Origin: Taibaiella koreensis
GTDB lineage: Bacteria > Bacteroidota > Bacteroidia > Chitinophagales > Chitinophagaceae
Assembly: GCF_003545715.1 (NCBI RefSeq)
Contig: NZ_QVNU01000002.1
Location: 496,001 to 560,000, forward strand
DNA: 64,000 bases
Reading direction: 5' to 3'
The notes beneath the pieces were generated by a model, which did not search any database, was not told the origin of the DNA, and was given only the letters and a program-made list of their open reading frames with translations. Below, in pieces: positions 1 to 9,104 of this stretch. A program made the translations under genes and the position numbers. How positions within the stretch are numbered: position 1 is the stretch's first letter; each line of letters opens with the position of its first letter.

Positions 1-1256
1 TTGCGGGAGAAGCCGGGATAGGCATGTTTCGCCGTAAAGGAGACCGGTACAGACCTGTACTTTGGGTCAATAAGAATAATGGCCTCCTGTCGGACAATGT
101 GCTGTCCTTTTGCCGGGACAAGGATTTTCTCTATGCTGTAACAGCAGAGGGACTACAAAAGCTGGACATCGGCTCGCTGACACAGCAACCGGATAAGCCG
201 CGGCTGCTGATCCATTCGGTCCAGAATAAAACGCAGATCTGGCGCAATCCCACGGGCACGATCAATCTTCCCGGGGAAAGTAAGGAGATAAGACTGGAAT
301 GCAGCGCTATAGCCTTCGGGAACACAGCGCCGGTAACCTTTGCCTATTGCTTTGAGGGCTCCGACAATTTTATCGAAACATCCGGTCCCTTTTTTTCCAT
401 TCCCCTGGGTTTCGAAGGGCATAAAAAGCTATATCTCCGCTGCCGCAAGGGAAACAGCGCATGGTCGGAAGAAAAAATCCTGCTCTTGCAGATACCCATT
501 CCTTTTTTCCAGCGATGGCCGGTAAGCCTGGCTTTGCTGTTGTGCGCCCTGGCGCTAATATTGCTTATCAGTAATTATCTTGCCGCCAGGTTGCGAAAAA
601 GGCAGCTCAATGAACGGGATATGAAGCTGCAGGTAGTCCTGCTCAAGCTGCGTGCACTGCAAGGTATGATGAATCCGCATTTTGTATTCAATGCGCTCAA
701 CTCCATTCAAAGCTATATCAACGAGCACGACCGGTACCTGGCCAATAAATACCTGTCCAAATTTTCGAAGCTCATGCGGGGCAGCCTGAACAGCAGTCAG
801 GAAACCAGGAGCGTCCTGGCGAAAGAGCTGGAATACATCAGCAATTACCTGGACCTGGAGCAATTACGATTTGATGGCAGACTAAGCTATACGTTCGACA
901 TAGGACCGGGTGTCAATGCCGATACAATACTGGTACCTGTAATGCTCCTGCAGCCTTTAGCGGAGAATGCCGTTATTCACGGTGTAATGGCCGGGAAAAA
1001 GCCGGTAATGATCACCATTTCCTGTACCATCGATGGCGGTAACTTACTGGTATGCGTGAAGGATAACGGTCCCGGGCTCAACAGCACCCGCACAGTGGAG
1101 AAAACGCATAAGAGCCTAGGGCTGGATATGATCCGGAACAGGCTGCAGCTGCTAAGCGAGATGCAGGGAAAAGAGTATAGCTTCCGGCTGACGGATAACC
1201 CTGACGGGCCCGGTGCGGCGGCCACATTAAGGCTGGCCCTTGAATACCTGTCCTGA
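1..1256 (+). CDS. LytS/YehU-type sensor histidine kinase, 5' truncated
   Basis: This is the C-terminal part of a membrane sensor kinase. The frame is open to the left edge of the window, so the true start lies outside it; the first ATG inside is at 24. Numbering from that ATG, residues 10-50 look like the tail of a beta-propeller repeat and about 60-155 like a Y_Y_Y immunoglobulin-like sensor domain. A membrane segment lies near 165-187. The His_kinase motif NPHFVFNALNS follows, with the phospho-acceptor His near 219, and then an HATPase with LAENAVIHG and DNGPG. Full-length relatives in Bacteroidota are usually about 1000 residues and work with LytTR response regulators. No response regulator follows directly, but three repeats at 1257-1312 could bind one. 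Family assignment is firm; the signal is unknown. Confidence 0.93.
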   Translation, partial: AGEAGIGMFRRKGDRYRPVLWVNKNNGLLSDNVLSFCRDKDFLYAVTAEGLQKLDIGSLTQQPDKPRLLIHSVQNKTQIWRNPTGTINLPGESKEIRLECSAIAFGNTAPVTFAYCFEGSDNFIETSGPFFSIPLGFEGHKKLYLRCRKGNSAWSEEKILLLQIPIPFFQRWPVSLALLLCALALILLISNYLAARLRKRQLNERDMKLQVVLLKLRALQGMMNPHFVFNALNSIQSYINEHDRYLANKYLSKFSKLMRGSLNSSQETRSVLAKELEYISNYLDLEQLRFDGRLSYTFDIGPGVNADTILVPVMLLQPLAENAVIHGVMAGKKPVMITISCTIDGGNLLVCVKDNGPGLNSTRTVEKTHKSLGLDMIRNRLQLLSEMQGKEYSFRLTDNPDGPGAAATLRLALEYLS

Positions 1257-1312
1257 CCGTTTAACAATTATACCCTACCGTTCCTGTATTGCAGGCTGCC
1301 GTTCAACAATTG
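1257..1312. promoter_or_regulatory. Three 21-bp-phased direct repeats, candidate LytTR regulator sites
   Basis: CCGTTTAACAATTA (1257), CCGTTCCTGTATT (1278) and CCGTTCAACAATTG (1299) start exactly 21 bp apart, and the first and third share most of 14 bases. LytTR regulators typically bind 9-bp direct repeats separated by about 12 bp, which is the same 21-bp phase. The array lies between the kinase gene and the secreted-protein gene. The repeats are seen; the binding protein is inferred. Confidence 0.45.
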
Positions 1313-1334
1313 AACACAGGAAGGTGATCCGGCC

Positions 1335-3716
1335 ATGTTAGTTTTAGCCCAAACTAAACATTTAAAACACATGGCTAATCAAAACTTACTCCATTGGAAA
1401 ACCCATTTCAAACAGGCTATGGCGGCAGCATTACTGTCCTCCGCGGGCTTTGGCGCCTTCGCTCAGTCTTATGACTGGGTAATACAACCGGCGACCCGCA
1501 TTCAATTTTCCGGAGGCAATGGCGTCGCCTCTGCTATGCCGACATTAGGTTGTCTCGGTACCCAGACTGCCCAGGTGATCTCTACTTCATCGGGAAGCGA
1601 CCCGGCCTTTGCCTTTGTCCCCAACTGCGGCACCTACAATCTTTCCGGTACGAGTGTGGCCGGCAAGGGCTACCGGAACGTGTTTCCGATACCCGGCCTT
1701 TGTAAGAAATTCTATGCCGTAGAATGGTACCTGAACCATTTCCCGGCAAACAGCCGGCTCGTGCTCAGGAAGCTGGATGCCACCAACCCTGCTGCTGTCG
1801 TGGAAACGGATAGCGTCGACCTGTTTTCGGAGCAATCGGACGACCAGCATTCCAATACCGTGGCGATCGCCCCGCTGAGAACCGACGGGACCAGGCTTGT
1901 CTATTTTTACGATGCAAAAAACAATGCGCTCAAATCGGTTACCATTTCTGCAACCGGTGGTATAGGCGCCGTACAGCACCTGCGTTATATCACACTGGGC
2001 GCTACCGTTTTTGAAACCTACAACCAAATGGAGGTGAGCCCCAATGGTAAATATGTTATCTTCAGCGATCGTTTTGGTAAGGTATGGTCGGTAGATGTAT
2101 TCACGGCCGGCTATCCGGTTGCCGAGCTTACGGCAGGTATTCCAATAGGTACAGGACGGCATATTCACGGCTATGAATACGTACCGATGACTAACAGTCC
2201 TGACCGTGTGTACATCAGCTGGCACGGCAGCGGCCCCACAGCAGGCGGCGTAGACTATGTCGAAATATCCAACCCGGCTACACCCATCAGCCTCTTCTCA
2301 ACCATTACATTACCTGTTACAACCTCACAGCTAAGCTGGGGCTATACGGAAATTGAGCGGGGAAGGGACGGACAGCTTTACCTGGCTACCAATCCCAATA
2401 CCGGCCTGGGCGATAACAGTATGACTACTGGTCCTCTGTATGTGGTCAATATAACCAATAGCACTATCCAGCCGGCAAAGATCAACAATACGACGCAGGT
2501 ATACATCAATACCTTCTCCAACGGCGCCGGCCTGGGAACAGGCTTTGGCTACAAGATACAGGCGCAGATCGACGGCGAGAGCTTCAGCCGCTACAACAGC
2601 TTATCGCCAAGCTATACGCTGAACGGTATTTCGCAGAGCAGCCCTTCAATCATTCCACAGGTAGTCCTTTGCGATAATACCCCGTTGACGCTTCACTTCA
2701 ATACAGGCGGCTATATTACGAGCGCCGGGATCACCTTGCAGAAAGGTACGGTTAACGGGAATACCTTTACCGCGGTCGGGCTTCCTATAGCCGTACAGGG
2801 AAATCCCCTGGGTGCTCCAGCCATGGAAGGCGATGTGAATGTAGGATCGTTGTTCGGCCTGGGATCTTATACCGGCGGCGTACGGTTTACGCTTACCTTC
2901 ACCAATAGCTGTGGCACGACCGCAACCATTACGCAAACCTTCGACATCGCCAGGGTAGGACTGGTAGTCGATTTCAAATTGCAGGGGCCATCAGGATGTC
3001 CGGCGCTCAACCGCGTAACCAGCATTGGTCAGCTGGCCAATTCCAATCCTTACACCCAGCCGGCCACAAGTGTTTTCTGTAAAGACGGTTGGCTGGGCGC
3101 GCTCAGTGCCGGTATTCAGCAAGCCAGCTATGTGATCACCGGCAACCTCACCATCCAGGATTATACTTTGTCTGTACAACAGGTAGATAATGCCGGAAAT
3201 GCGATCGGTGCGCCGATTGCGACGGCGACACAGACAACTCCGTTCAATAACTATCTCTTCAACAGCCTCAATCCCAGTCTCTGGTTTTACCTTAATTACA
3301 ATACCATCAAGAACAATGCCTACTTTAAGGTAACCCTGGCCGCCAATACCACACCTTGTGGTATAATCGAGCGGTATTCCTATTTCAGGATCATTGATGG
3401 CAATGCACCTGGAAATACCTGGCGATCTACAGCATCCAATCCCTTCACGGGAGATGCCGATGCAACAGACATCCAGGTATTTCCTAATCCGGCTACCGAG
3501 CAAATACACTTTAGCTGGCAAGCCGGCAATGCTGAAAACGATGCCCGCATACAGCTGACCGATGTGCTGGGTAAAACCGTTCTGCAACAGTCGCAGGTGC
3601 AGCAGCAGGGAAGCAATGAAGCGATCCTTGATGTTTCCCGCCTGGCCCCCGGCATGTATTATTACCAGCTGGAAAGCGGCGGAATGGTCTACAAAGGAAA
3701 GATCAGCCGGCTGTAA
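1335..3716 (+). CDS. T9SS type A sorting domain-containing secreted protein
   Basis: A 793-residue exported protein. The start at 1335 is preceded by AGGAAGG at a usable distance. An alternative ATG at 1371 gives MANQNLLHW, a shorter N-terminus before the hydrophobic AMAAALLSSAGFGAFAQS signal segment. The C-terminal 80 residues are a type IX secretion sorting domain: VFPNPATEQIHF, then LTDVLGKTVL and GMYYYQLESGG, ending KGKISRL. The middle is beta-rich, with a possible WD40-like or propeller section (LRTDGTRLVYFYD and VSPNGKYVIFSD near residues 180-250), and may carry adhesive modules. It should cross the outer membrane through the type IX system and be anchored or released at the surface. 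The preceding kinase and phased repeats suggest it may be their target. I cannot name a substrate. Confidence 0.9.
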   Translation: MLVLAQTKHLKHMANQNLLHWKTHFKQAMAAALLSSAGFGAFAQSYDWVIQPATRIQFSGGNGVASAMPTLGCLGTQTAQVISTSSGSDPAFAFVPNCGTYNLSGTSVAGKGYRNVFPIPGLCKKFYAVEWYLNHFPANSRLVLRKLDATNPAAVVETDSVDLFSEQSDDQHSNTVAIAPLRTDGTRLVYFYDAKNNALKSVTISATGGIGAVQHLRYITLGATVFETYNQMEVSPNGKYVIFSDRFGKVWSVDVFTAGYPVAELTAGIPIGTGRHIHGYEYVPMTNSPDRVYISWHGSGPTAGGVDYVEISNPATPISLFSTITLPVTTSQLSWGYTEIERGRDGQLYLATNPNTGLGDNSMTTGPLYVVNITNSTIQPAKINNTTQVYINTFSNGAGLGTGFGYKIQAQIDGESFSRYNSLSPSYTLNGISQSSPSIIPQVVLCDNTPLTLHFNTGGYITSAGITLQKGTVNGNTFTAVGLPIAVQGNPLGAPAMEGDVNVGSLFGLGSYTGGVRFTLTFTNSCGTTATITQTFDIARVGLVVDFKLQGPSGCPALNRVTSIGQLANSNPYTQPATSVFCKDGWLGALSAGIQQASYVITGNLTIQDYTLSVQQVDNAGNAIGAPIATATQTTPFNNYLFNSLNPSLWFYLNYNTIKNNAYFKVTLAANTTPCGIIERYSYFRIIDGNAPGNTWRSTASNPFTGDADATDIQVFPNPATEQIHFSWQAGNAENDARIQLTDVLGKTVLQQSQVQQQGSNEAILDVSRLAPGMYYYQLESGGMVYKGKISRL

Positions 3717-3742
3717 GCTGCAGTGGTGCGCTACAAAAGTAA

Positions 3743-3783
3743 AAGGTTGCCTCCTGTGCCTGTTAAGCAAGGGAGGCAACCTT
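3743..3783 (+). terminator. Hairpin after the T9SS gene
   Basis: AAGGTTGCCTCC (3743-3754) pairs perfectly with GGAGGCAACCTT (3772-3783) around a 17-base loop, 26 bases after the stop codon. There is only a weak T-rich tail. It may serve both this gene and the converging CHAT gene. Confidence 0.55.
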
Positions 3784-3858
3784 GGTTATTGCCCGGGCTG
3801 TTCCGGTAGCCCGGTCTCAGGCCCGATGGTCATACCCACACAGGTTCCGTATCGTAGC

Positions 3859-6800
3859 TCAAAGTGGCAGACCAATTGTATGGAATGCCGCCCACCGGGC
3901 AGGCGACATGCTTTCGTCGTTGCTCCGGAGCTCCGCGATAGCCTGCTGGAGGCATTCGGCATAGCTCTTATTGGTTTGTTTTCTTATCCAATAAAAATAG
4001 TCGAACAATATCCTTGTTTCCTCATCAGGGACCGACCATTGGCTGGCCAGGACAGTTGAAGCGCCCGCCGTTAAAAAGGACCAGGCAATACCAATAGATT
4101 CATCTCCGAATTCGGGCTTGATCTGGCCTGTCTGGCAGGCGCTTAGACTTACCAATGGATTTCCTTTAATGCTCAGCTTCGTACGGATTTCGTTGACCGT
4201 TAGTATGTTCTCATTGGCAATCACCAATCCCGATTGTCCGGGTTCCTGTATGCTATACAGGCCATGGCAGCTGAAATGGATCACATCGAAGAGCTCCCCG
4301 TTGATGCGTGTTATAATATTCTCAGCAGTCGCAGCTTCTTCATGCAGGTTGGTTGTCTGCTCAAATGACTGGCTGATGGCTTCTACTTCCAGAAGTACAT
4401 TCTTGAGATACCTGGCGCCATAACCGGAATGAGCAACCGTCAATAAGCTGCTGCACGCAGGGCGTGCTTGTCCGGCTCTTCGGGCCACTGCCAGGAGCGC
4501 GATCGTACCGGGAACGAACGTTATCGCAAATCTTTCTGAAAGATATTGCCCTTCCGGACTTAGAAAGGCCTGGAAGGGTAACAGATGGAGGAAAGTGGTC
4601 GGCGCGATCATAACCGGCCCATCCGGCGGAAGCAGATGCGCTATAGGTGTGATCAGCAAATCATGCATCTGCCTTAACCTTGCCTCGGAGCCGGCGGGTG
4701 ATTTCCAGAATTCATCTTTTACTATATCTTCAACGCTTTGCCCCAGCAGCGACATCAATTCCGGGCTGAGGTCGATGGATGCGATCTTATTGTCCCGGAA
4801 AAGAAAAGCGGTATATCCCTGATCATGCTGCACATACTCGACCAGGGTCATATTATGCCATGAATGTAATACTGCCTGCAGATCAGCAACAGAGAAATCG
4901 GGCAGCGCACGGAATGCAGAAAGCTCAGGATGCTTAAAGAGCAGCTCATCGTAGCCACGGCTGATATCGTGTCTGAAACGGGCGATGATCCCTTTTTGCT
5001 CCTGCTCAAAGACCTCCAGCTTCTCTGCCGGGAGCCTCTTACTTTTTTTCTCGTATTGCAATAGCGCCAGGGCTTCATCCAGCAAGGTCTGCTTTTGCTC
5101 GATCTCAAGAAAACCGGCAGCAAGGGCCGGATCGCTTGCTTTCAGCTGTTCCCATGCCTGGTGCTCCCCTTGCAGTTCTGCCAGTGTACGTGCTTTTCCC
5201 AGCAATGCGTATTTCGCCGCGCCTTCGATGGCATTGATGTTGCGGTGGCAGGTCACCAGCTTCCGGTACATCTCGGCATTCTCCTTCGCTATTCTTGCGA
5301 GGCTTTCTATGTTCTTTGAATCGTTCCTCGTGGCCTGTATAGCCTCATGTGCTATAGAGAACACGGCGATAGCCTCTTCCCATCGCCCAAGCCTGTACAG
5401 GAAATTGCCAAAATTCCATGCAGTATCCCTTCGCTGCTGCGGGAATTCTTCCAGCGTGCGCAGGAGCAGTGATTGCTGATAGTAATCAATGGCTGTTTTG
5501 ATATTGTCTTCCGTATTCCCATCCTCGTATCCGGAATAAATGGAGCCGAGATTATTATATATATTGGACAAGGCTTCTCTGAAGTAATCCTTATTGAAGA
5601 TGCGGATCACATGCCTGTAGGCTTCAATAGCGGCTTTCAGGTTATCGTTCTTAGCGCCCTGCTTGCGGCGATAATAGGCAATTCCCATATCATGCTGTAC
5701 CTGGGCCCATTTGATATCGTCGCCCGCTTCCTTGTACCATAAAGCGGAAAGCCTGAACGCTTCCAGCGCCTGCTCTATATGGTCAATCCCCTCTGCTGCC
5801 GAAAGGCTCATCAACAGGTTACCTTTTATCGATTGACACTCGGCCCATTCCGAAGGATAGTATTCGCTTGAAAAAACGCCAAGGGCATTGTCAATGGCGG
5901 CCATAGCCGCTATAATATTTTGCTTTTTCTCTTCACGCTGTCTTTTTTGATAGGATAAGGCTATGTCTTTCTGAAGCTCGGCCCACTGCTGTGGGAAGCT
6001 GGCAGCGGTATATACCGTCAACGCCTCCTGTACCGCACGCAACGACCGTTCATTGTTCTCGGCAGCATCCCCACGAAAGCGCTCCCGATACATAACAACA
6101 AGATTCCGTTGTGCCAATGCCCAGTCGACGGGGCGCTTCATCCGCGCAAAAATTGCTGCCGCCTGCGTTTCATATTCAAGAGCCTTTTCGATATTCTCGA
6201 TCCTGTTGCCGCTGAGCCGTTCCATCAGCACAGCGCCCAGGTTGGTCAGCGTATTGCCACGTTCCAATGGCAATAGGTCCTCAGTCCTTATCGCCAGCGC
6301 GTCTTCCAGGTATTCCTTCGCCTCTTCGAGGTTCTCATTCTTATCTCCTTGTATACGATCCCGGAACAGGCAACCCAGGTTTTGCATGGCAACGGAACGG
6401 AAAGCCGGCGCTTCGGGAACGGCCAGCGCTTCCCTGTAGTAATTGATCGCCCGCTCCTGGTTATCCGCTTTAACACCTTTTGTCCTGCGCGCATAGGCCT
6501 TCCCCAGGTTATTGGCGGTGGTAGACCATTTATCGGGCTCCGAAACAGGGTCAATAACCTCCCGTGCCGCCAACAGCGCCGTAATCGCCAGTTCTGTCTT
6601 TTCAATGGGATTTTCCCTGATACGCTCCAGGTAAATTGTTCCCAGCGAATTCTGTATATCTCCATATACCCCGGGATCCGTACCCCTGGTATAGTGTTGC
6701 AATGCCTTCCGGTATGCTTCGATACCCAGCTCCATGTGCTCTGCATAGGCCTCCGTTTTCAGATCGCGATAAAGATCGCCGAGCTTATAATGGATACCGG

Positions 6801-7803
6801 CATAAGTCTCCGGCTTATTTTCCGGCGTGAAGAAAGCAAGTGCCTGCCCGAGTGCAGCGATTGCAGTCATCCTGTTCTCATCCCGGTCGCCAAATGCTGT
6901 ATCGAAAAAGAGCTCTCCCAGATTGCGATGGCACTGCGCGACGCCTTCGGCATCATTTTCGAGTGAATATAGTTTCAGCGACTCGCGGTAAGCGAATACG
7001 GCATTCCAGAAGGTACGCCTGTCTCCCTGGACCCCAAGCGTTCTCAGCTGGTTGCCTATATTGGCATACAGCAGCGCAGACAATTCCCGATGCGCATCCC
7101 CGGCAATTTCCAACAATACCTGGGACAGCTTCATGCTTTCCTCACTACCGGCCTTTGCTATGGCTTCAAGGCCGGGACCTATCTCATGATAAAGGCGGGC
7201 CAAAGCACCCTCCGTCTCGCATTCCGATACCAAGGTTGAAAGTTGCGAGGCCCTATTACGCCATTGCTCATCAATAGCGGCGGCCCGGGTAAAACAGTCT
7301 TTCGCAGCCGGTTTGCCGAGCCATACCAGGCCCTTGAGCAATACATGATACCGGTAATACCGGTCGCCCTTAAACAAAAAATGGTCCGCAATCAACTGGG
7401 TCAGCATCAGCTCTTTGATCGACACCAGGGTTTGCATATCCTTGTTTGCCGCCACCTGGTCCATGATCTGCGGGAAGAAATTGTGAGCTTCCTCATGGAC
7501 AAGCTGTTGGTAATGGTCATAAAAAAAGGCTATGGCATCGTCGGCGTCCATATTGACGAAGGTCACGAGCGTTTTTTTGCAAAACAGTTTATGGATCTCT
7601 TTTGCGAGACCGCTATAGAAGATCTGCTGTCCGGCATCTTCTGTCTGGAAGCGACGCAGCTCCAATTCATCCAGGAGGTTTTGATCCAACAGGTTTTCGT
7701 TCACTTCAAAGAAGCCATACAGCTCTTTATAGGTCCGAAAAGTACTGAGCGTGTCAACAGCTTGCTCATACGGCAGGGTTTCGCTAATAATCATGGTGGG
7801 CAT
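3859..7803 (-). CDS. TPR-repeat CHAT-domain protease
   Basis: A 1314-residue cytoplasmic protein. Residues from about 200 to 850 are tandem TPR-type repeats of the kind usual in CHAT proteins, with LGxLxxxR and GDxxENxExA signatures. The C-terminal 300 or so residues are a CHAT (caspase-like) peptidase domain. Both catalytic residues are visible: His1180 in VIHFSCHG and Cys1223 in LSACQTG. The domain ends with the usual GASTVLASQWSVPDE and WAAFHTIG segments. CHAT proteases are often effectors or activators in bacterial defence and cell death, cleaving partners such as gasdermins; no gasdermin is recognisable beside it. It is transcribed alone, convergent with the T9SS gene, with 167 bp separating it from the lodB-like gene. 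The target is unknown. Confidence 0.92.
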   Translation of the reverse strand: MPTMIISETLPYEQAVDTLSTFRTYKELYGFFEVNENLLDQNLLDELELRRFQTEDAGQQIFYSGLAKEIHKLFCKKTLVTFVNMDADDAIAFFYDHYQQLVHEEAHNFFPQIMDQVAANKDMQTLVSIKELMLTQLIADHFLFKGDRYYRYHVLLKGLVWLGKPAAKDCFTRAAAIDEQWRNRASQLSTLVSECETEGALARLYHEIGPGLEAIAKAGSEESMKLSQVLLEIAGDAHRELSALLYANIGNQLRTLGVQGDRRTFWNAVFAYRESLKLYSLENDAEGVAQCHRNLGELFFDTAFGDRDENRMTAIAALGQALAFFTPENKPETYAGIHYKLGDLYRDLKTEAYAEHMELGIEAYRKALQHYTRGTDPGVYGDIQNSLGTIYLERIRENPIEKTELAITALLAAREVIDPVSEPDKWSTTANNLGKAYARRTKGVKADNQERAINYYREALAVPEAPAFRSVAMQNLGCLFRDRIQGDKNENLEEAKEYLEDALAIRTEDLLPLERGNTLTNLGAVLMERLSGNRIENIEKALEYETQAAAIFARMKRPVDWALAQRNLVVMYRERFRGDAAENNERSLRAVQEALTVYTAASFPQQWAELQKDIALSYQKRQREEKKQNIIAAMAAIDNALGVFSSEYYPSEWAECQSIKGNLLMSLSAAEGIDHIEQALEAFRLSALWYKEAGDDIKWAQVQHDMGIAYYRRKQGAKNDNLKAAIEAYRHVIRIFNKDYFREALSNIYNNLGSIYSGYEDGNTEDNIKTAIDYYQQSLLLRTLEEFPQQRRDTAWNFGNFLYRLGRWEEAIAVFSIAHEAIQATRNDSKNIESLARIAKENAEMYRKLVTCHRNINAIEGAAKYALLGKARTLAELQGEHQAWEQLKASDPALAAGFLEIEQKQTLLDEALALLQYEKKSKRLPAEKLEVFEQEQKGIIARFRHDISRGYDELLFKHPELSAFRALPDFSVADLQAVLHSWHNMTLVEYVQHDQGYTAFLFRDNKIASIDLSPELMSLLGQSVEDIVKDEFWKSPAGSEARLRQMHDLLITPIAHLLPPDGPVMIAPTTFLHLLPFQAFLSPEGQYLSERFAITFVPGTIALLAVARRAGQARPACSSLLTVAHSGYGARYLKNVLLEVEAISQSFEQTTNLHEEAATAENIITRINGELFDVIHFSCHGLYSIQEPGQSGLVIANENILTVNEIRTKLSIKGNPLVSLSACQTGQIKPEFGDESIGIAWSFLTAGASTVLASQWSVPDEETRILFDYFYWIRKQTNKSYAECLQQAIAELRSNDESMSPARWAAFHTIGLPL

Positions 7804-7970
7804 GGTGTTTTATATCACAGGTTAAACTATCGCATTACACAGATAAAGCCGATCGTTTCAAAAAATATAATCCAAAAATAAAATGCCCTCCCGGTCTTTT
7901 CGCGGAGCAGATCTTAACGCAGCAAAAGTTTTGCAGTGGCCGGAAGAGAGACACCTGTTTCAAAATGTGC

Positions 7971-9104
7971 TCAACACCGCCGTTGCCAGAATGTAGCGTC
8001 TTTCCAGCGCTGCTCCTGGGCATAAAAGAGATGCTTATGCTGCACATAGCGGTCCCAGATACGATCCATTTGCAGACCATATTCCGCCTGTATGTATTCC
8101 GTATGCTCCGGGTGATCCAATGCCCGCTCCCCGGACAACAATAATTCGCTCAACTGCAGGGCGCCGGCCATAGCGTTAAACATGCCCTGCGAAGACAGCG
8201 GATCAAAGCTCATCGCAGCATCGCCTATGGCGGCCCACTGCTTACCGGCTACCTGGCTGAGCCGTGTCGAATTGGCTGCCACCACACCACAATACTGGAC
8301 ATCGCCGTCAGCGGCAGCGACAATTTTGGCCATTTCGAGATTGCCCTTTGCTGCATTTATAAACCAACCGGCTTCTTTCACCGCGCGGCGGTCTACCAGG
8401 TCCGGATCTGTATGCAGCGCTATCACTCTTTTATTGCCGGGCACCGGAGCGCTATACCACCATCCGGCTGCCGCTGCCGATATGGTACTCATGCGGATCT
8501 CTTCGCGGTCGGGCAAGATGCCCCAATGTGCTACTAGGCGGTCAAAATGCGTTCGGTGCACACCTGCCTGCCTGGCAAAAGCCGATAGCCGGCCACCGGC
8601 ATCTGCCACGAATGTTGCCGTTACCGGGATGATCCTGTCTTCCTCCGTTTCATCGGCCGACTTCGTTACCAGCTGCCAACGACCCTTTTCATAATGGCTA
8701 CTGTGCAGCTTAGCGCCCCAAAGGCATAGCACGCCTCTCTCCGAGGCCTCTTTCCTAAGATAAGCCTCAAAAGCCCTGCGGTCAAGGTGCCATCCCGGGC
8801 CATCGGGATTACGCAGGTGATCGACCACATGGCGGCTGGCGCTGCCCCAATACGACTGTGTTCCGGGATGGGGCAAATAAAGCGTGGCACCAGGCTGTTG
8901 TACAATACCGCCGAGCAGGTCCAGCTTCCGCAATATCCGGCGGGCAGCGGGCGCCAGGCATTCGCCAACGCGCGCGACCGGTTCCGGTAGTTTATCGATA
9001 AGCACGACGGAATACAAAGGGGCGAGGGCCATGGCCAGCGTACAGCCGGCTATGCCCCCGCCCACGATCGCAACGTCTGCCTTATAAGCCAGGTCGGTCT
9101 TCAT
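7971..9104 (-). CDS. LodB-like FAD-dependent maturase of a quinoprotein oxidase
   Basis: A 377-residue flavoprotein related to tryptophan halogenases and other FAD monooxygenases. The Rossmann motif VAIVGGGIAG is at residues 11-20, followed by RVGECLAPAARRIL and, later, AIGDAAMSFDPLSSQG, the second FAD contact typical of the family. Its ATG shares one base with the stop codon of the upstream oxidase gene (TAATG), which indicates translational coupling. Partner flavoproteins of this kind (LodB, GoxB) are needed to form the cysteine tryptophylquinone cofactor in LodA/GoxA oxidases. Its position directly after such an oxidase makes that the best call. A free-standing halogenase or monooxygenase is less likely. 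Confidence 0.82.
   Translation of the reverse strand: MKTDLAYKADVAIVGGGIAGCTLAMALAPLYSVVLIDKLPEPVARVGECLAPAARRILRKLDLLGGIVQQPGATLYLPHPGTQSYWGSASRHVVDHLRNPDGPGWHLDRRAFEAYLRKEASERGVLCLWGAKLHSSHYEKGRWQLVTKSADETEEDRIIPVTATFVADAGGRLSAFARQAGVHRTHFDRLVAHWGILPDREEIRMSTISAAAAGWWYSAPVPGNKRVIALHTDPDLVDRRAVKEAGWFINAAKGNLEMAKIVAAADGDVQYCGVVAANSTRLSQVAGKQWAAIGDAAMSFDPLSSQGMFNAMAGALQLSELLLSGERALDHPEHTEYIQAEYGLQMDRIWDRYVQHKHLFYAQEQRWKDATFWQRRC

Noticed and set aside
3562-4059. 165-codon rightward frame after the T9SS gene
   Set aside because: It overlaps the sorting domain and the CHAT catalytic region, both of which are clearly coding in other frames.
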